A stretch of 64,000 nt of DNA from Epiperipatus broadwayi (taxonomy: Eukaryota > Onychophora > Udeonychophora > Euonychophora > Peripatidae). The translations under genes were made by a program, and so were the position numbers. This document shows, in pieces, positions 60,341 to 64,000 of this stretch. The notes beneath the pieces were generated by a model. The model was given only the letters and a program-made list of their open reading frames with translations, was not told the origin of the DNA and searched no databases. Each line of letters begins with the position of its first letter. Within the stretch, counting starts at the first letter, position 1. The stretch is taken from assembly GCA_028023455.1 (NCBI GenBank), contig JAQFVV010000141.1, positions 3,018,080 through 3,082,079 on the forward strand, read 5' to 3'.

Positions 60341-63300
60341 TGTACATATACATATAGTATTCAATTATTTAAAAAAAAAAAAAAATTTTTATTCTTTTAT
60401 ACATACAGAGATTTATATGTATAAAATGTACATATATGTATAAATCTATTATTATGAATAAACAGTTCTTTTTATGATTTATTATATAATATTTTTATTA
60501 TTAAATAATATGTGTTAAATTTATTTAACTTTCATTTTGATAAAATAGAGTAAATCAGAAAAGTGTGAAATAAGGCAATCAAGATTGTTAGATTAAAAAA
60601 AAAAAGGAAAAATGTACACGTGTGAAACAATGAATAGATCTGTACAGACACAAAGATGCTTTTACACTTATTTCTGATGGCTGTAGATGACCAGCTTTGT
60701 TGTTTATCTGTATCTTAAAATTATTTTTACAAAAGAGGTGCTTTGATGTAGATGATAGCGATCAATTATAAGTCGTCATTGATTGTGACCGTCAAACTTG
60801 TGAAGCTTTGATTTTTTAAGATAAGATTTCCAGATGTTTTTCGCGATATAAACGATTAAAACAATTTTTTTAGGCAGTCAGTCTGAAATTTTTTAAAGAG
60901 GCAGTTAATCATTAATTTTTTTAAAGAGATGATCAGTCAGTAATAAATTTCTTTAGAGAGATGATCAGTTAAATTATTATTATTATTTTGAGACTCAACT
61001 CAGTCGTCCTTCCTTGTTATAATTCTTAAGCAGAAATGTAAGCTCGAATCTTTTTTTTTTAAAAAAAAAGAGAGTGAACGCTTTAATTCTTTTTTCTCAC
61101 TCTTTGAAAGTTGAAAAAAAAAAAAAAAAGAGCAAATGAAATGTGCGTTTATATAAAGCAATTTTCAAGCAATATTATAAAAGAAGAGGAAAATGGAACA
61201 AGATTGAATTTATTATAAGCTAGTAATAATTATAAAAATGATATTAACATATTTGGTTTTGCAAAATACAATGCCTTTGCATTGCTAAACCATTTTTTCT
61301 GCTTCCTGATTAATACAGAAGGAGTCAAAACCGCTGATCTGTCTATGAAATCATGTATCCAGTAATAACCAACAAAATTATGGATTTTGAAGCCAACCAC
61401 GCAAGCTATATGGAATGCTTTGTTCATAGTTCCTGTCTTATTAAAAGCTCATTGCCTTTCAACCAATGGAGAAGGGGAAATAGGAGGAAAAGAAAATTTA
61501 AAACAGCTAGGTAGAACCAAGTTTGAAGCCATAAATCAAATTTTTGTTGATTTACCTCAATCATCTAAAGTGTCGACAGCAATTATTTTTTTAGAGAAGA
61601 GAAACAAGCAAATCCACCGGTACCTACTTATTCAAAGTACTTATGATAACTTTTTTTTTTAAATGGTAGAAGGAAGCCAATCAACAGTGAATAATAATGG
61701 ACTTAAAAAAGAAACAAGCAAAGTCAATTGATTCAGCATTATCTTAAAAGTATCTGCAATAACTTTCTTTTTTTTTTTTTTTTTTTGTTGGTGAGCAAAG
61801 AAAAGCAGTCTAAAATTCAAATTCAGGACATTAATAAGAAGTAAAAAGTAGACGGGTAAATATGAACTTTCTTTAACCGATTTTATTCTTTTACTTATTA
61901 AAAGTAAACCTTAATTTACTGGTCAAAGCAATTTTCTTTTTGATACAGAAGCATTAAAGACTTGTTTATCTATAGTTATTTGCAATATCTCACAACATAG
62001 CACAAACATAGTTTAAATCTTTAAACTTAAATTTTTCATTATTTTTTTTTATTATACATTGTAATGTTGAAATGGTTTTTTTTTTATTGTTCTTCAGTTG
62101 TTAGTGATAATGAGCAACCTATAGATATATGCATTTATAATGTTTTTATTATTTTTATTTTATCTTGTTGCATATTAAAAATCAATATATGTATTTTATT
62201 TTCTTTCGCTATAAGGTTGCAAAAGAGAAAATATATTTTTATATATGTAATTTTTGGGTATACATTTAAACATATATGTTAACATTACCGAATGCGTGAA
62301 TGTGTAACTGCTTATCCAAAACACATCAAAGAATAGGTTATATATATGATTAGTTTTAAATGGTAAATTAAAAAGTAGGGCATTACATTTGAATGGAAAT
62401 GAAATGACATATACAAGTATCACCTGAAATATATTTTATGATATGATGAGTAAGAAAAGTCTTAAATAAGCATTTATAGAATATGTATTTTTTTTAATAT
62501 TGATTTAAGTCAGCTTATTTTGAGATATCAAGAAAAGTGACAAACCTATATATTAAGTTTATTTGCTTATACTTATATAAAATTTTATATTAATTTTTGT
62601 ATTAAATTAATATGGTAATAAGCCATTTATTTAATTGTCGATTTGACTTTAAAGAAGGAAAGAAAGAGTAGTAGTGTTAATAAAATATAATTATATATCT
62701 TAATTGGTTTCCGAGTTGTTATTAATAATATTGTTTTATTTTTTTTTGTCTTAATTCTGTCATTTTAATTCATCATCATTGCTCGCAGTTATTAAGTATT
62801 ACTATTCGTATATATTGAGCAATCACTTACAAATATTAAGCGTCCGCAAAATAATAGGTAAACTGGAATGTTGATATTTAAGTATTTAAGGATTATGCTT
62901 GAGAATAACCAAATTTTTGATAATTATAGTTCAACATAGAAAGCTAAAATTGTGTTGTGTCCATGAATTTAGATCATCCTCATCAAAGAGGGATCTCATG
63001 TTATTAGTTAAAAAAATGTTTCAAATAATACTATATAAAAATGATCGCCATCAATCATCATTAATAAATTATGATCATTAAATTTAACGTTTAGCGTAAT
63101 GAATATATTTTAGTAAATAGGGGTTTATATAAAATTGAAGATTATGCAAAGAGATTCATGATGATCAATCATCATCATTAGTATTATTAAATCCCAGTAT
63201 GAAATATGATAATTTTAATAGATGCCTATAAGTTTATAAAGATGAATTTATTGTTGTGAATCTATTGATAAGCCATGGCTGGTATCATCATCACTATTAT

Positions 63301-64000
63301 AATCATTATTATGACATTACTATTATTATCATTATTATGATATTATTATCATCATCATCATTATTACCTTTATTGTGATAAATAATTTAGTTAAATGGCC
63401 ATCAATATCAATAATGGTCTTCACATGCTTGTTTGGAAGCCATTAATAGGATTATACATGTCTGTTCATCAATATACGCTAATGAGCTAGCAATGTCTAT
63501 AAGAATCTTTGATCTATAGTATAAACTTTGGTAATATTGGGATCCTGTAATTTTATCAATATAGATAAAATGTAGGAATGTCATTTTGTTCAATAGTCAT
63601 CCAAGTCATGTGTAATAAATATGTACTGAATGAGTTTGAACTCAAGTACACTATAAATAGATACTTATCTAGATTGAAAACAATCTAGTGGCGCTCATGG
63701 GAAAACACATGTACTTAGCTAAACTGAATAAAGAGTGAGATCATCCCTTTCCAACTTCATAATATTAGTTTTATAAAATATATTTTTTATAAGTTGTCAT
63801 GAATAGCACCAGTGTGTGCATATGACCATGAATGGTCTTATATATTTGGAAAGAAGGATAGGAAGGATTCTTTATTAGAAGAACCTAGTATTGGAGATAA
63901 GCATAAGGCACTCCAGGAATCTCACAGTGGGTACTTTTATTCAGTTGCTATGTTTAATATTATTTTATTAGATGACAATGTCCAGTATGTTTTACTGTTT
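60341..64000 (+). repeat. 3' LTR (runs off the window)
   Basis: Start chosen at the TG following the purine tract. From 60392 it matches 49707 onward to the window end. A run of A then T (60371-60390) lies just before the point where the gap hides the 5' copy. Confidence 0.88.

Larger units (their letters stand above)
49656..64000 (+). mobile_element. Ty3/Gypsy LTR retrotransposon with giant LTRs
   Basis: A young element: 5' LTR (start hidden in the gap, visible from 49707), gag (55162-56994), pol (about 56982-60282), a purine-rich tract, then the 3' LTR from about 60341 past the window end. At least 3.6 kb of the two LTRs are visible and nearly identical; I count about ten differences, mostly in homopolymers. 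No envelope gene lies between pol and the 3' LTR. No primer-binding site matching a tRNA end could be identified with confidence between 53.3 and 55.1 kb, so the 5' LTR end is not fixed. Confidence 0.85.

Noticed and set aside
50705-62423. Matching short frames in the two long repeats as duplicated genes
   Set aside because: They are the same because both lie in near-identical LTRs; no start codon or domain supports them as genes.

Overview
The window is AT-rich eukaryotic DNA, clearly animal and probably invertebrate. It is dominated by microsatellites and mobile elements: Penelope-like elements (PLEs), an RTE-type LINE, a Ty3/Gypsy element and solo LTRs. It contains only one convincing host gene, a rhodopsin-class GPCR. 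Nothing visible fixes the phylum. There are no bacterial-type operons, rRNA genes, CRISPR arrays or tRNA genes that I can support. One 500-base N gap lies at 49207-49706. || Layout. 1-9500: a rearranged LTR-like repeat (1272-4563), otherwise featureless AT-rich DNA. 9500-10740: a fold-back pair of PLE 3' ends, then a small element with a hammerhead-like ribozyme. 14.3-19.1 kb: trinucleotide arrays, a 304-bp hammerhead-type mini-element with a perfect 13-bp target-site duplication, and a decayed LINE 3' end. 19.1-22.2 kb: no recognised gene, but two GC/CpG-richer patches and a possible exon. 22.2-28.5 kb: three pieces of one PLE family in opposing orientations, the last interrupted by an 840-bp hammerhead-type insertion with its own 13-bp duplication. 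28545-30758: a 2.2-kb solo LTR with an ideal TATA/initiator promoter. 30.8-32.0 kb: a tandem and inverted cluster of a third hammerhead-like family. 32.7-33.7 kb: the GPCR gene (minus strand). 39.4-42.4 kb: a nearly full-length but broken RTE LINE. 42.8-43.8 kb: PLE fragments and a GC-richer block with repeated CTCF-like motifs. 44.8-46.9 kb: the best-preserved PLE, whose stop codon lies inside a hammerhead motif. 47.65 kb: a second TATA/initiator promoter. 49.7 kb to the end: a young Gypsy element whose LTRs exceed 3.6 kb, with the 3' LTR running off the window. || The most unusual theme is a set of four sequence families, all sharing the core elements of a type I hammerhead ribozyme with compensatory changes in stem I. 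They occur in short inverted-repeat mini-elements and at the end of a PLE reading frame. Three families also share a palindromic box on the same side of the ribozyme. Second is the Gypsy element, with LTRs almost as large as its whole coding region.
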